Shown piece after piece: positions 1 to 8,794 of a stretch of DNA of 64,000 nt (the first letter of the stretch is position 1; each line of letters opens with the position of its first letter). Under the pieces are notes generated by a model that worked only from the letters and a program-made list of their open reading frames with translations, was not told the DNA's origin and ran no database searches. The stretch is from Paracoccaceae bacterium (GTDB lineage: Bacteria > Pseudomonadota > Alphaproteobacteria > Rhodobacterales > Rhodobacteraceae), in the NCBI GenBank assembly GCA_014323785.1, contig JACONJ010000043.1, positions 1-64,000 on the forward strand, given 5' to 3'. The translations under genes and the position numbers were made by a program.

Positions 1-111
1 GATGCCTTCCCGGCCATCATACCAGGACACGCCGATGCCCCCTTGGCCTTCACTGGGAGTCCAAGTGTTGGTATAGTTACTGCCGTTTCGTTGTGTTGGT
101 GTTTCTGCCAT
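1..111 (-). CDS. 5' part of an unrecognised protein, cut by the left window edge
   Basis: Reading leftward from an ATG at 111, the frame stays open for 37 codons to the window edge. It begins MAETPTQRNGSNYTNTW and continues through a Gly-rich stretch ending WYDGREGI. The composition (Asn/Thr/Trp/Gly mix, no Arg/Ala shadow pattern) looks like real coding sequence, but I do not recognise the family. No strong Shine-Dalgarno is visible. It has no detectable signal peptide in the visible part. The remainder lies outside the window, so function cannot be assigned. Confidence 0.4.
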   Translation of the reverse strand, partial: MAETPTQRNGSNYTNTWTPSEGQGGIGVSWYDGREGI

Positions 112-602
112 GGGCCGGGTTACTTTCGGGTTGAGGGCGCGGGACCGTGCGTTCAGTTACGCACAGGGCGCGGGGGGGGGGCGAAGGCCAATGTGGCGCG
201 GGTGCGGCAAGGTGTCAAGACCCCACATTATGCCCCGCCCCGCCTGCGCGGTGCAAGGGGCAATGGGTGCGCCGACGCGCATGATGGGGGCAGGCGGCAC
301 TGCGGGAATTGCGGGGGCTTGACGGCCCCACCTGTGCGGGTGCAATTACGCGAAGCCGCGAAGCCGCGAAGCCGCGAAGCCGCGAAGCCGCGAAGCCGCG
401 AAGCCCCAACCTGCGCCCGAATGCCAGCCCCCCGAACAGAGGGGGAACCGCACGGCGATTATATCAGCACAAATCGCCATCATCGACTCAACCTGCACCA
501 ATCCCCCACACAAACGCAAGGGGGCTCTTGAAAAAATCTTCAGCCCCCCTCCCGGAATCGCCCCGTGCCGCGATTCCCCGGTAATGTGATCCGGGTGAAA
601 CA
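112..602. other. Intergenic stretch with no supported gene
   Basis: About 490 bp separate the truncated left-edge gene from the tRNA-Arg unit. Open frames here are Arg/Pro/Gly-rich artefacts of high GC and of the octamer repeat at 350-405. A short GC-rich inverted repeat (520-526 with 542-548) is present but lacks a terminator-like T tract. No conserved protein or RNA was recognised. Confidence 0.6.
350..405. repeat. Octamer tandem repeat, seven perfect copies
   Basis: The 8-bp unit GCGAAGCC is repeated seven times without a mismatch from 350 to 405. Translation in any frame gives an artificial Arg-Glu-Ala-Lys-Pro-Ser pattern, so this is not protein evidence. It lies in an intergenic stretch between the truncated left-edge gene and tRNA-Arg. 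Such short perfect repeats are usually slippage products and may vary in copy number between strains. Confidence 0.95.
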
Positions 603-629
603 CCCCTCTCCAAAGGCCAAAGAGAGGGG
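603..629 (-). terminator. Stem-loop downstream of tRNA-Arg(ACG)
   Basis: CCCCTCTC at 603-610 pairs perfectly with GAGAGGGG at 622-629 across an 11-nt loop, starting five bases beyond the tRNA 3' end on the minus strand. Only a weak T tract follows (GTGTTTC), so it may act as a terminator or as a 3'-processing boundary. Confidence 0.55.
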
Positions 630-633
630 CGGA

Positions 634-710
634 TGGCGCGCTGGGGAGGATTCGAACCCCCGACCCCTTGATTCGTAGTCAAGTACTCTATCCAGCTGAG
701 CTACCAGCGC
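634..710 (-). tRNA. tRNA-Arg(ACG)
   Basis: On the minus strand a complete 77-nt cloverleaf starts at 710: acceptor GCGCTGG pairs with CCAGCGC, the D arm carries AGCTGGATAGA, and the anticodon loop CTACGAA sits in a CTTGA/TCAAG stem. The T arm is GGGGGTTCGAATCCTCC. The anticodon ACG reads CGN arginine codons after A34-to-inosine editing, as is known for bacterial tRNA-Arg(ACG). Discriminator G and the CCA end are encoded. A promoter-like pair lies just upstream and a hairpin just downstream, suggesting a single-gene unit. Confidence 0.97.
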
Positions 711-720
711 ATAAGGGCGG

Positions 721-749
721 TGTTTACACCCCCGCCCCGCTCAGTGCAA
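721..749 (-). promoter_or_regulatory. Candidate promoter of tRNA-Arg(ACG)
   Basis: On the minus strand TTGCAC (749-744) and TAAACA (726-721) are separated by 17 bp, and the tRNA begins ten bases after the -10-like element. The -35 is good and the -10 weak. The same geometry recurs upstream of both other tRNAs in the window, which supports it. Confidence 0.5.
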
Positions 750-829
750 GAGCGAATCATGCACCGACACTTTCAAGGAGCGTGATGTAAAACGCTGTGT
801 CCCCCGGATGAACACCGCCGGTTTCTGGC

Positions 830-2242
830 TCAGAACCGCTGGACCAGTCGGACCACCCGTTTCACCCAGGGGTTTTCGAACAGCCTGGGAGAGAAATAGG
901 CCCCCGCGGCGCGTTTGTTAATCTCTCCAAGTGTCGGATAGGGCGCGACCATTCCGGCAATGGCACCCATCTTTAGCCTGTTGGCCAGGGCAAGTGCCCA
1001 GATGTGGATCAACTCTCCGGCCTTGGCCCCGACGATGGTGGCACCCACCGGGCGGCCCTTGACGACCATAACCTTGGCAAAGCCCCTAGTCTGGCCGGTT
1101 GCAATGGCACGATCATTTTCGTGATACGGGAAGCGCGCGACCTCGAGCTTGTCGCCGTGCCGTGCGCGGGCCTGCGCCTCGGACAGGCCCACCTGGGCCA
1201 GTTCCGGATCAGTATAGGTGGCCCAGGGGATGTGATCGGTCCGCGCCCTGGCTGGAAGGCCCAAAAGCATCGGGCGGATGATGATGCCCGCATGGTAGCC
1301 CGCCACATGGGTGAATTGCAGCCCGCCTGCGGCATCACCCACCGCATAGACGCGCCTGTTGGTGGTTGACCGCAGGCTGGCATTCACGGTCACACCGCGT
1401 CGGTCGTGGGCGATATTGCCCGCTTCCAGATCCATATTGTCGGTATTCACCTGACGGCCAACCGCCATCAAAAGGTGCGATCCGTCGAAGCTGCGCCCAT
1501 CCCTGGTGCTGACGCGCACCGCACTGTCATGGTTGCTGACCCCAGAGACGTGCGCATCTTCGATCACCTCAATCCCTTCAGCCTGCAACGCCTCCAGAAC
1601 GATGGCGGCCGCTTCCGGGTCATCCTTGCCAAGGGCCCTTTGCCCTTCCAGCACGGTGACACGGGAGCCCAGCCGCCGGTGCGCCTGTGCCATCTCCATC
1701 CCGATCGGGCCGCCCCCGATAATGATCAGGTGATCGGGCCGGTCGCGCAGGTCAAAGATGGTTTCATTGGTGTAATGCGGCACCTGGTCCAATCCCGGAA
1801 TCGGCGGCACAAAGGGGCGCGATCCGGTGGCGATGACAAACCGCCGGGCGGTAATGACATGCTCACCAGCCTGGACCCGGGTGTCCGAGATGAACGTGCC
1901 GAATTCGCGGATCACATGAACCCCGAAGCCTTCAAAACGCTCCTGGCTATCGACAGGGGCGATGGTCTCGATCACCCTGTGCACGTGATCCTTGACCGCC
2001 GGGAAATCCACCTGCGGCGCGTGTCCGGTGACGCCGAAGGCCGTGGCCGAGGTTTCATGCGCCTTGTGCCCCGCTGCCAGAAGTGCCTTGGAGGGAACGC
2101 AGCCATAATTCAGGCAGTCACCGCCCATCTTGTGGCCTTCCAGCAGGACCACTCTGGCCCCCATCCGGGATGCGCCGGCGGCCACGGACAAGCCGCCGGA
2201 GCCCGCGCCGATGATGCAGATATCCGTTTCAATCTGGAACAT
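830..2242 (-). CDS. MerA-like FAD-dependent pyridine nucleotide-disulfide oxidoreductase
   Basis: A 470-aa class I flavoprotein disulfide reductase. The FAD-binding GAGSGG lies at residues 12-17, the redox-active pair Cys43/Cys48 in GGDCLNYGCVPSK, and a second NAD(P)-binding GGGPIG motif near residue 175. The C-terminal dimerisation domain has PYPTLGE where dihydrolipoamide dehydrogenases have HAHPTLxE, so the catalytic His is replaced by Tyr. Mercuric-reductase-type enzymes also have Tyr there. It lacks the N-terminal HMA domain and the C-terminal Cys pair of true MerA, so the substrate is unknown. It lies three bases downstream of a TVP38 gene, a pairing I recall from other bacteria, and is probably cotranscribed with it. 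Confidence 0.88.
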   Translation of the reverse strand: MFQIETDICIIGAGSGGLSVAAGASRMGARVVLLEGHKMGGDCLNYGCVPSKALLAAGHKAHETSATAFGVTGHAPQVDFPAVKDHVHRVIETIAPVDSQERFEGFGVHVIREFGTFISDTRVQAGEHVITARRFVIATGSRPFVPPIPGLDQVPHYTNETIFDLRDRPDHLIIIGGGPIGMEMAQAHRRLGSRVTVLEGQRALGKDDPEAAAIVLEALQAEGIEVIEDAHVSGVSNHDSAVRVSTRDGRSFDGSHLLMAVGRQVNTDNMDLEAGNIAHDRRGVTVNASLRSTTNRRVYAVGDAAGGLQFTHVAGYHAGIIIRPMLLGLPARARTDHIPWATYTDPELAQVGLSEAQARARHGDKLEVARFPYHENDRAIATGQTRGFAKVMVVKGRPVGATIVGAKAGELIHIWALALANRLKMGAIAGMVAPYPTLGEINKRAAGAYFSPRLFENPWVKRVVRLVQRF

Positions 2243-2245
2243 GGT

Positions 2246-2968
2246 TCAAAGACCTTTCTTGCCGCGCACAGCGTTCAGCACGATGGGCAGTGTCGCCAGG
2301 GCACACAGGCCCAGGATTGGGCCCAGCACCGCGGGCTCAAAAATGATCGACAGGTTCGGCACCTCCCCCCGGGCGAAAACCTCACCCAACCCGGCCCCGA
2401 CCCACGTGTAGACAACCGAGCCAGGCATGATCCCGAAGAAGGTGGTGAAGACATAGCGCGACAGGCGCACACCCACCAGGGCAGGCAGCAGGTTCGCCAC
2501 GAAGAACGGCACAACCGGGACAAGACGGATCAGGAACAGCATCGACAGTTCGTTTTCGGCGATCCCCTCCTTGATCCGTCTGGTCAGCCCGCCAGAGGCG
2601 TCCATGCGCGCGGCCAGCCGATCCCCCAGGCCCCATTTGGCGGCCAGGAAGATCACGCTTGCCCCCATGGTCGCGGCCACAACGACGAACAGCGCACCAG
2701 GGAACAGGCCAAAGAGGAAGCCGCCAGTCAGCGTGGCAACCGCCGCGCCGGGAAGCGAGAAGGCAACGATCAGCACATAGATGGCGATGAAAGCAAACGT
2801 CATGGCCAGGTAATGGGCATCGCGAAATGCCACGAGTGCCTCTCGATTCTCGCGCAGCGTTTCAAATGACAGAAAATCGCCCAGCAGGAACCAGCCCGCC
2901 GTCGCGCCCGCGGCGATCAGAATCAGGGGCAAAAACCGCATCAGGCGGGATTTCGGGCTTGCTGTCAT
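2246..2968 (-). CDS. TVP38/TMEM64 family (DedA-like) inner-membrane protein
   Basis: A 240-aa polytopic membrane protein, starting at the ATG of MTASPKSRLMRF; an upstream in-frame start at 3016 would only add 16 non-family residues. Hydrophobic segments begin near residue 13. The central signature SLPGAAVATLTGGFLFG and the later RLVPVVPFFVANLLPALVGV are typical of the VTT/SNARE-associated fold. Related proteins are implicated in membrane lipid or small-solute transport, but no substrate can be read from sequence. The downstream MerA-like reductase starts three bases after the stop, so the two probably form an operon. Confidence 0.88.
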   Translation of the reverse strand: MTASPKSRLMRFLPLILIAAGATAGWFLLGDFLSFETLRENREALVAFRDAHYLAMTFAFIAIYVLIVAFSLPGAAVATLTGGFLFGLFPGALFVVVAATMGASVIFLAAKWGLGDRLAARMDASGGLTRRIKEGIAENELSMLFLIRLVPVVPFFVANLLPALVGVRLSRYVFTTFFGIMPGSVVYTWVGAGLGEVFARGEVPNLSIIFEPAVLGPILGLCALATLPIVLNAVRGKKGL

Positions 2969-3191
2969 GTCAGTTGCCACCTGTACACCTTTTGGCCAAG
3001 GGTGCAAGACCATCATGCGGATAACACCCCGACAAGCCTGACGACAGGCCCGGCTGGCGTGTGGTTGACGGGGCGTAACGCACCGCGCGGTTATGTGTCA
3101 GACGTGGGCGACTTTTCGGTTACGGATGCCGCTGGTTTGGCGATGTCGGGGCCGCATGTTTCAGCCTTTTCTGAACTGGCGCAGTGTTCTG

Positions 3192-3220
3192 TTGACATGG
3201 GCCTTGTAAGGGCCTAGCAT
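3192..3220 (+). promoter_or_regulatory. Promoter of the rpmH-rnpA-yidD operon
   Basis: A perfect TTGACA -35 at 3192-3197 and TAGCAT at 3215-3220 are spaced by 17 bp. Transcription would start near 3227, about 70 nt before rpmH. There is no competing plus-strand gene upstream. Confidence 0.75.
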
Positions 3221-3297
3221 CCGGGTTTGAAAGATTCTACCCGGCCTTCCGAACGTCCCGCTGCCGCGGCGTCTGGCCAAAGCGACGGAGCAAACCG

Positions 3298-3435
3298 ATG
3301 TCAAAACGCACATTTCAACCCTCTAACTTGGTGCGCAAACGCCGCCACGGGTTTCGCGCACGCATGGCCACCAAGGCCGGTCGCAGGATCCTGAACGCCC
3401 GCCGCGCCCGTGGCCGGAAATCGCTGAGTGCCTAA
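3298..3435 (+). CDS. rpmH: 50S ribosomal protein L34
   Basis: A 45-codon gene encoding [20 protein letters not shown] and ending [10 protein letters not shown], the near-invariant L34 pattern. It has one residue more than the usual 44 because of an extra Ser after Met. L34 is a small, very basic protein of the large subunit near the 23S rRNA core. It is the first gene of the rpmH-rnpA-yidD-yidC block, 21 bp before rnpA, and is preceded by a strong sigma70-like promoter. Confidence 0.97.
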   Translation: MSKRTFQPSNLVRKRRHGFRARMATKAGRRILNARRARGRKSLSA

Positions 3436-3456
3436 AGATTCGCCCAAAGACGTGGC

Positions 3457-3840
3457 GTGATGACACCGCGAATCTCTCCGACGACGGGGGCTTTTCTGCT
3501 TGAAACGATGACCAGGCGGGCGGAGTTTCTGTGCGCGGCCCGGGCCATGTGTGCACCGCAGCCAGGATTTCTGCTGCAGGCCCGCAAGCGCAAGGATGTT
3601 GAGGGCCTGGCCCCCGGTCTGATCCGCGTGGGCTTCACCTGTTCCAGGAAGGTGGGCAATGCGGTGGTGCGCAACCGCGCCAAACGGCGCTTGCGGGCGG
3701 TGGCACGGCAGGTACTGCCGGATGCAGGGTACACGGGGTGGGATTACGTGCTGGTCGGCCGGGCTGGTGTGACGGTCTCTCGCGCCTACCTGGATCTGCT
3801 GGCTGACATGACCGCCGCACTGAAGGTGGTGCATGGATGA
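3457..3840 (+). CDS. rnpA: Ribonuclease P protein component
   Basis: A 127-aa basic protein with the RNR signature KVGNAVVRNRAKRRLR that contacts the P RNA and the pre-tRNA 5' leader. RnpA is the protein cofactor of RNase P, which removes tRNA 5' leaders. The GTG at 3457 directly precedes an ATG at 3460, and either could be used. The stop overlaps the yidD start by four bases (ATGA), implying translational coupling. Confidence 0.95.
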   Translation: MMTPRISPTTGAFLLETMTRRAEFLCAARAMCAPQPGFLLQARKRKDVEGLAPGLIRVGFTCSRKVGNAVVRNRAKRRLRAVARQVLPDAGYTGWDYVLVGRAGVTVSRAYLDLLADMTAALKVVHG

Positions 3841-4058
3841 CGCCGCTCGCGCGCATCCTCTCGTGGCCGATTCTGGCCTATCGTGCGGTGTTCAGCCCCC
3901 GGGTTGGGTTCAATTGCCGCTATCACCCGACCTGTTCGGCCTATGCGCTGGAGGCACTGGAAAAACATGGCGGGATGAAGGGTGGCTGGCTGATGCTCTG
4001 CCGTTTGGCCCGGTGTCATCCCTGGGGTGGTTCCGGCATTGACAATGTACCAGACTAA
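3837..4058 (+). CDS. yidD: Membrane protein insertion efficiency factor YidD
   Basis: A 73-aa protein with the YidD/haemolytic-factor signature: an amphipathic N-terminus, then FSPRVGFNCRYHPTCSAYALEAL and a second conserved CHPWGGSG near the end. YidD aids insertion of inner-membrane proteins through YidC. It overlaps rnpA by four bases and lies upstream of yidC, the usual order. The gap to yidC is unusually long (337 bp). Confidence 0.95.
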   Translation: MTPLARILSWPILAYRAVFSPRVGFNCRYHPTCSAYALEALEKHGGMKGGWLMLCRLARCHPWGGSGIDNVPD

Positions 4059-4395
4059 GCGGCGATTCCTTGTCCTGTGGGATGAAATTACCAATGTCCA
4101 TTCCGTACGCGTTCGCGCACGGCCAGCCCGTCAACCAGAAGCTGGCCGGCGCATGTAATCTGTGTCGGATCAATCCTGTCCTTTTCATCGCCAAGGCCCT
4201 GGATCAGGCCATCTCCCAGGGATTCGGTTTGAACGCAGGCACATATCAACACGCCACCGCACCAGTTACTCGTGCGCACCAAGTGTGTCCCGCCCTGCGC
4301 CGGGGGCCGCATCTGCGTAAAAGGGCAAAAGCCCTTGACCTTTACGGCCCTAATCTGTTGAAACGGCGTGACTTCAACGAAGGGGTAGCTGCATC
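4059..4395. other. yidD-yidC intergenic stretch, no supported gene
   Basis: The 337 bp contain only short frames without family resemblance. A minus-strand frame at 4088-4312 has several Cys residues, but it lacks a ribosome-binding site and a recognisable motif. A perfect 6-bp hairpin with a four-A loop lies at 4321-4336. Read on the minus strand it is followed by a short T run. Confidence 0.55.
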
Positions 4396-6225
4396 ATGGA
4401 TGATCAGAACAAAAATCTGATCCTCGCCACGGCACTAAGCTTTCTTGTCATTCTGGTCTGGTTCCTGTTGTTCCCGCCGCCGGAATCGCCAATGACTGAT
4501 CCAGCCCCCCCGGCCGTCACCGTCCGGAACCAGGACGGCAGTGAAATGGCACGGATCCCACCGGTTGCAGATACCGCCGACACGCCCGCCATGGCCCCGG
4601 ACACCAGAACGCGTGTGCGTGTCCTGGCCGAAACCAGGCGAATCAGCATTGAAACCCCCACTGTGACAGGCTCTGTCTCACTGACCGGAGGGCGCATCGA
4701 TGACCTGTCACTGAATAAGTACTTTGAGACCCTGGACAAGGACAGCCCGCCTGTGACGCTGCTGTCGCCTGTGGGCGAACCCGAGGCCTATTACGCGCTT
4801 TACGGATGGATCCCCGAAGGCGATCTTACTTTCGAGGATGTGCCCGGTCCCAACACCGAATGGCAGATCGAAAGCGGCGATACCCTGACGCCTGGCAGCC
4901 CGGTAACCCTGATCTGGGAAAATGGCGGTGGCCTGACCTTTCGCCGGACCATCGCCATCGACCAGGATTTCATGTTTACCATCACCCAATCGGTGGAAAA
5001 CGCAACCCGGGTACCCGTCCGCCTGGCCCCCTACGGCATCGTTGCCCGCCACGGATTGCCAGACGACCTACAGAACTTCTTTATCCTGCACGAAGGCGTG
5101 GTGCGGAAGTCCGACGGCACACTTGATGAACTGTCCTATGACGACCTGCCGGATCTGGATTTCATCCGGCGCGAAGGCACCCCGGCAGAGGTGGTTGATG
5201 TGGCCGAAAACGGCTGGATCGGCTTTACCGACAAATACTGGATGACCACGCTGATCCCGGGGCCGGCACAGCCCTTTACCTCGGTTGCACGCTATGTGCC
5301 ATCCAGCGACATTTACCAGACCGAAGCGCGCCTGCCACTGATAACCGCAGCACCGGGTGAGACGGCCGATATCTCTACCCAGCTTTTCGCCGGTGCCAAA
5401 GAAGCCGAAACGATCCGCGCCTACCAGAATGAGGGCGGCGTGCAGCGTTTCGTCGACTCGATCGATTGGGGCTGGTTCTACTTTCTGACCAAACCACTGT
5501 TCTGGCTGCTGCACTGGCTGAACCTGGCCATCGGCAATATGGGCCTGGCGATCATCGCGCTGACCCTCATCGTGAAAGCCGTGCTGCTGCCGCTGGCATT
5601 CAAATCCTACGTCTCTATGGCAAAGATGAAGGAACTTCAGCCGGAAATGGAAAAGCTGAAGGAACGCGCAGGGGATGACCGGCAGAAGCTTCAGCAGGGG
5701 ATGATGGAGCTTTACAAGAAGGAAAAGGTGAACCCGGCCTCTGGCTGCCTGCCGATCCTTTTACAAATCCCGATCTTCTTCTCGCTCTACAAGGTGATCT
5801 TCGTCACGCTGGAACTGCGCCACGCGCCGTTCTTCGGCTGGCTTAATGACCTTAGCGCACCAGATTCGTCTTCGATCATCAACCTCTACGGGCTTCTGCC
5901 CAATGCCGCGCCAGAGCCCGGGACGATCATGGCACTGATCTTCATCGGGGTTCTGCCGCTGCTTTTGGGCATCTCTATGTGGCTACAGCAGAAGCTGAAC
6001 CCGGCACCCACGGACCCGACGCAAGCGGCAATCTTTGCCTGGCTGCCCTGGGTGTTCATGTTCATGCTTGGCAGTTTCGCCAGCGGCCTTCTGGTCTACT
6101 GGATCGCCAACAACATCATTACCTTTGCCCAGCAATACCTTATCATGCGCAGCCAGGGGTATAAACCCGATGTGTTTGGCAATATCCGGTCCGGCTTCAA
6201 GCGCAGGAAATCAGAGTCAGAGTGA
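4396..6225 (+). CDS. yidC: Membrane protein insertase YidC (Oxa1 family)
   Basis: A 609-aa insertase with an N-terminal membrane segment (residues about 8-26), a large periplasmic beta-sandwich domain (about 45-355) and the conserved five-helix Oxa1 core starting near WGWFYFLTKPLFWLL. The cytoplasmic segment MAKMKELQPEMEKLKER and the motif NPASGCLPILLQIPIFF are typical. YidC inserts and folds inner-membrane proteins, alone or with SecYEG. The C-terminus is basic ([10 protein letters not shown]). The stop overlaps the GTG start of the MOSC gene, giving a coupled yidC-MOSC-engB run. Confidence 0.97.
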   Translation: MDDQNKNLILATALSFLVILVWFLLFPPPESPMTDPAPPAVTVRNQDGSEMARIPPVADTADTPAMAPDTRTRVRVLAETRRISIETPTVTGSVSLTGGRIDDLSLNKYFETLDKDSPPVTLLSPVGEPEAYYALYGWIPEGDLTFEDVPGPNTEWQIESGDTLTPGSPVTLIWENGGGLTFRRTIAIDQDFMFTITQSVENATRVPVRLAPYGIVARHGLPDDLQNFFILHEGVVRKSDGTLDELSYDDLPDLDFIRREGTPAEVVDVAENGWIGFTDKYWMTTLIPGPAQPFTSVARYVPSSDIYQTEARLPLITAAPGETADISTQLFAGAKEAETIRAYQNEGGVQRFVDSIDWGWFYFLTKPLFWLLHWLNLAIGNMGLAIIALTLIVKAVLLPLAFKSYVSMAKMKELQPEMEKLKERAGDDRQKLQQGMMELYKKEKVNPASGCLPILLQIPIFFSLYKVIFVTLELRHAPFFGWLNDLSAPDSSSIINLYGLLPNAAPEPGTIMALIFIGVLPLLLGISMWLQQKLNPAPTDPTQAAIFAWLPWVFMFMLGSFASGLLVYWIANNIITFAQQYLIMRSQGYKPDVFGNIRSGFKRRKSESE

Positions 6226-6965
6226 GCGTTACCCTCTTTCAGATATGGCGTCACCCGATCAAGGGGATCGGTGTTGAGGCGTTGGACACCGTCGGGTTGA
6301 AGGTTGACCGGCCCCTGCCGCTTGATCGGGCATGGGCCGTGCTCGAGGAGGGCGGCGAGGCCACCGAGGGCTGGCGACCCTGCCGTAACTTTCTGCGCGG
6401 TGCCAAGGGTCCGGCACTTATGGCAGTTACGGCACGGGTGGAGGAGGAGATGGTCCACCTGAGCCACCCGAATCGCCCCGACCTGGCCATTAACCCCGAT
6501 GCGGCCGAGGCCGCCCTGCCGCTGTTTGACTGGCTGGCCCCGATCTATCCCAAAGATCGCCGCCCGGCGGCAGCCCTGGTCAAGGCCCCCGGGATTGGCC
6601 TGGCCGACGCCAATTTTGCCTCGGTCTCGATCCTGAACTGCGCCTCGCTGTGCGCCTTGTCGCGGAAACTGGGCCGGAACCTGGACCCAAGACGCTTTCG
6701 CGGCAACCTGTGGCTGGAGGGGCTGGCCCCCTGGGAAGAGTTCGACCTGGTCGGCAAACGCCTGCGCATCGGTGTGGCCGAGCTGGAACTGGTGGAACCA
6801 ATCAGCCGCTGCCGTGCGACCGAGGCCAGCCCCGAAACCGGGTGCCGGGATACCGCCACGCTGCAGGCACTGGAAGACGGCTGGGGTCATACCCGGTTCG
6901 GGGCCTATGCCATGGTTCGCCGCGGCGGCAAAATCGGCGTTGGCGATAGGGTTTTGATCGTTTGA
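6222..6965 (+). CDS. MOSC domain-containing protein
   Basis: A 247-aa protein with a short N-terminal beta-barrel-like part ([12 protein letters not shown]) and a MOSC domain. The conserved Cys in [14 protein letters not shown] is the residue that binds sulfur or molybdenum cofactor in this superfamily. MOSC proteins handle activated sulfur and Moco-dependent reductions; the physiological substrate here is unknown. It starts with GTG overlapping the yidC stop and ends overlapping the TTG start of engB. These four-base overlaps suggest a single cotranscribed unit. Confidence 0.9.
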   Translation: MSVTLFQIWRHPIKGIGVEALDTVGLKVDRPLPLDRAWAVLEEGGEATEGWRPCRNFLRGAKGPALMAVTARVEEEMVHLSHPNRPDLAINPDAAEAALPLFDWLAPIYPKDRRPAAALVKAPGIGLADANFASVSILNCASLCALSRKLGRNLDPRRFRGNLWLEGLAPWEEFDLVGKRLRIGVAELELVEPISRCRATEASPETGCRDTATLQALEDGWGHTRFGAYAMVRRGGKIGVGDRVLIV

Positions 6966-7615
6966 CTGCCCTCTCTTTCCCTTTGTCACCGGACCCGGAC
7001 ACTGCCGCGTGCGAAGCGGGGCGCAAGTTTTTTGCCCACGGTGCCGGGTTTCTGAAAGGAGTCGTGGCGATGGATGGCCTGCCCCCTGCCGACCGGGTCG
7101 AGGTCTGCTTTGCCGGGCGGTCCAATGTGGGGAAATCCAGCCTGATCAACGCGTTGACCGGGCGCAGGAACCTTGCGCGCACCTCTAACACGCCGGGCCG
7201 TACTCAAGAGATCAACTACTTCACCCTGAGCTCTGATTACTATCTGGTGGACTTGCCTGGCTATGGCTTTGCCAATGCGCCCCTGGCGGTCGTTGAGGCA
7301 TGGCAGCACCTGGTCAAAACCTATCTGGCCGGGCGGGTCACGCTGCGCCGGGCCTTTGTGCTGATCGACAGCCGTCATGGCATCAAACCCGTGGATGAGG
7401 ACATTATGGCCCTTCTGGATGGCGCGGCGGTAACGTTTCAGACCGTTCTGACCAAGGTTGACAAGGTGAAGCCGAAGGGGCTGGAGAAGACTCTGGCGCA
7501 GGTGCGCGGTGCCCTGGCCAGGCACCCGGCCGCCTATCCCGAACTGGTGGCAACCTCGGCCCCCAAAGGGGGGGGGCTGGCCACGCTTCGCGGCATCATC
7601 GCGGGCATCACCTGA
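6962..7615 (+). CDS. engB: Ribosome biogenesis GTPase YihA/YsxC (EngB)
   Basis: A 217-aa GTPase with G1 [10 protein letters not shown]3 DLPGYG and G4 TKVD; the G2 threonine lies in NTPGRTQEI. EngB acts in late 50S assembly and is essential in many bacteria. The TTG start at 6962 overlaps the MOSC stop (TTGA) and gives the full-length family N-terminus. It closes the yidC cluster; argB follows after 111 bp and may have its own promoter. Confidence 0.95.
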   Translation: MTALSFPLSPDPDTAACEAGRKFFAHGAGFLKGVVAMDGLPPADRVEVCFAGRSNVGKSSLINALTGRRNLARTSNTPGRTQEINYFTLSSDYYLVDLPGYGFANAPLAVVEAWQHLVKTYLAGRVTLRRAFVLIDSRHGIKPVDEDIMALLDGAAVTFQTVLTKVDKVKPKGLEKTLAQVRGALARHPAAYPELVATSAPKGGGLATLRGIIAGIT

Positions 7616-7726
7616 CGCTCTGGCACCCATCCCTCTTTAATTCAGAAACACGCAACACCACACACTGCACTTCACACTGCGCCACGCCTTGCCTATGCGT
7701 AGTGTCGCGCAAACGACCCGGAAACG

Positions 7727-8590
7727 ATGAAAACACAAACCGCCATGCGCCGCGATTACATCGCCACCGCCCGCACGCTGTCCGAGGCACTGCCCTATTT
7801 GCAGTGCTATGACGGGGCGATCATCGTGATCAAATTCGGTGGCCATGCCATGGGTGATAAGGCCACCATGGCCAGCTTTGCCCGCGATGTCGTACTGCTA
7901 CGCCAGGTGGGGGTACACCCGGTGGTCGTGCATGGCGGTGGCCCGATGATCAATGAGATGCTGGGCAGGCTTGGCGTGACCTCGGATTTCGTTGATGGCA
8001 AACGGGTAACGGATGCAGCGGTGATCGAGATTGTGGAGATGGTGCTGTCAGGCACTGTCAACAAACGCATCGTCCAGGCGATCAACGCCCAGGGTGGCCG
8101 CGGGGTCGGCCTGTCGGGTAAAGATGCCCATCTGATGGTTTGCGCCCCCGCCGACCCAAGGCTTGGCTTTGTGGGGGAACCGGTGAAGGTCACGCCCGAC
8201 GTGCTGCGCTGCCTTTTCAAGGAGAATATCATCCCGGTCATCGCACCGCTTGGCGCGGGGTGCAACGGGGAAACCTTTAATGTCAATGGTGACACCGCCG
8301 CGGGTGCCATTGCTGTAGCGTTAAAGGCTGACCGGCTTCTGCTGCTGACAGATGTTGCAGGTGTGAAGGATGCCAAAGGCCAGGTGGTCACCGAGTTAAG
8401 CATCGATAAGGTAATCGCAATGACGAAGAATGGCACCATTGCCAACGGCATGATCCCGAAAACCGAAACCGCAGTGCACGCGGTGCGGAACGGTGTGCGC
8501 GCCTGTACTATTGTGGACGGCCGCGTTGCCAATGCGGTGCTGTTGGAGCTCTTCACCGATCACGGCGCGGGCAGCCTGATCCGCGCCTGA
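7727..8590 (+). CDS. argB: Acetylglutamate kinase
   Basis: A 287-aa amino-acid kinase family enzyme that phosphorylates N-acetylglutamate, the second step of arginine biosynthesis. Visible motifs are [11 protein letters not shown] (phosphate/ATP site), VVHGGGPMI (substrate site) and [15 protein letters not shown]. The length matches the alphaproteobacterial family. A second possible start lies six codons downstream. Presence beside engB is common in Rhodobacteraceae as I recall it; function is independent of the upstream genes. Confidence 0.97.
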   Translation: MKTQTAMRRDYIATARTLSEALPYLQCYDGAIIVIKFGGHAMGDKATMASFARDVVLLRQVGVHPVVVHGGGPMINEMLGRLGVTSDFVDGKRVTDAAVIEIVEMVLSGTVNKRIVQAINAQGGRGVGLSGKDAHLMVCAPADPRLGFVGEPVKVTPDVLRCLFKENIIPVIAPLGAGCNGETFNVNGDTAAGAIAVALKADRLLLLTDVAGVKDAKGQVVTELSIDKVIAMTKNGTIANGMIPKTETAVHAVRNGVRACTIVDGRVANAVLLELFTDHGAGSLIRA

Positions 8591-8794
8591 GCGGGCTTGC
8601 GGCTTGCGCATGGCCCTGGCATGGCCCTGCTGCGGAACGGGGGTGAGGGCGCAACACCCAAGGGCATACACACACCCTCTTCCTCTGGGGCCGTGACGGT
8701 TTTTTGGGGTGGCCATGCGTCGCCTGTCCTGTAGCGGTGCGGGTTATGGTCACCTGCCTAGGCAATCCGCCCTTCATATAAGAGGTGTTCACCC

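Noticed and set aside
350..405. CRISPR-like array
   Set aside because: Repeat units are 8 bp and contiguous with no spacers.
43..584. Plus-strand frames containing Arg-Glu-Ala-Lys-Pro repeats
   Set aside because: The repetitive protein is only the translation of the octamer DNA repeat; no start signals.
1406..2869. 487-codon plus-strand frame opposite the MerA-like and TVP38 genes
   Set aside because: Antisense to two well-supported genes, with no family similarity or ribosome-binding site.
4088..4312. Cys-containing minus-strand frame between yidD and yidC as a ferredoxin-like gene
   Set aside because: Cys spacing does not match a known Fe-S motif, and no ribosome-binding site or conserved pattern was visible.
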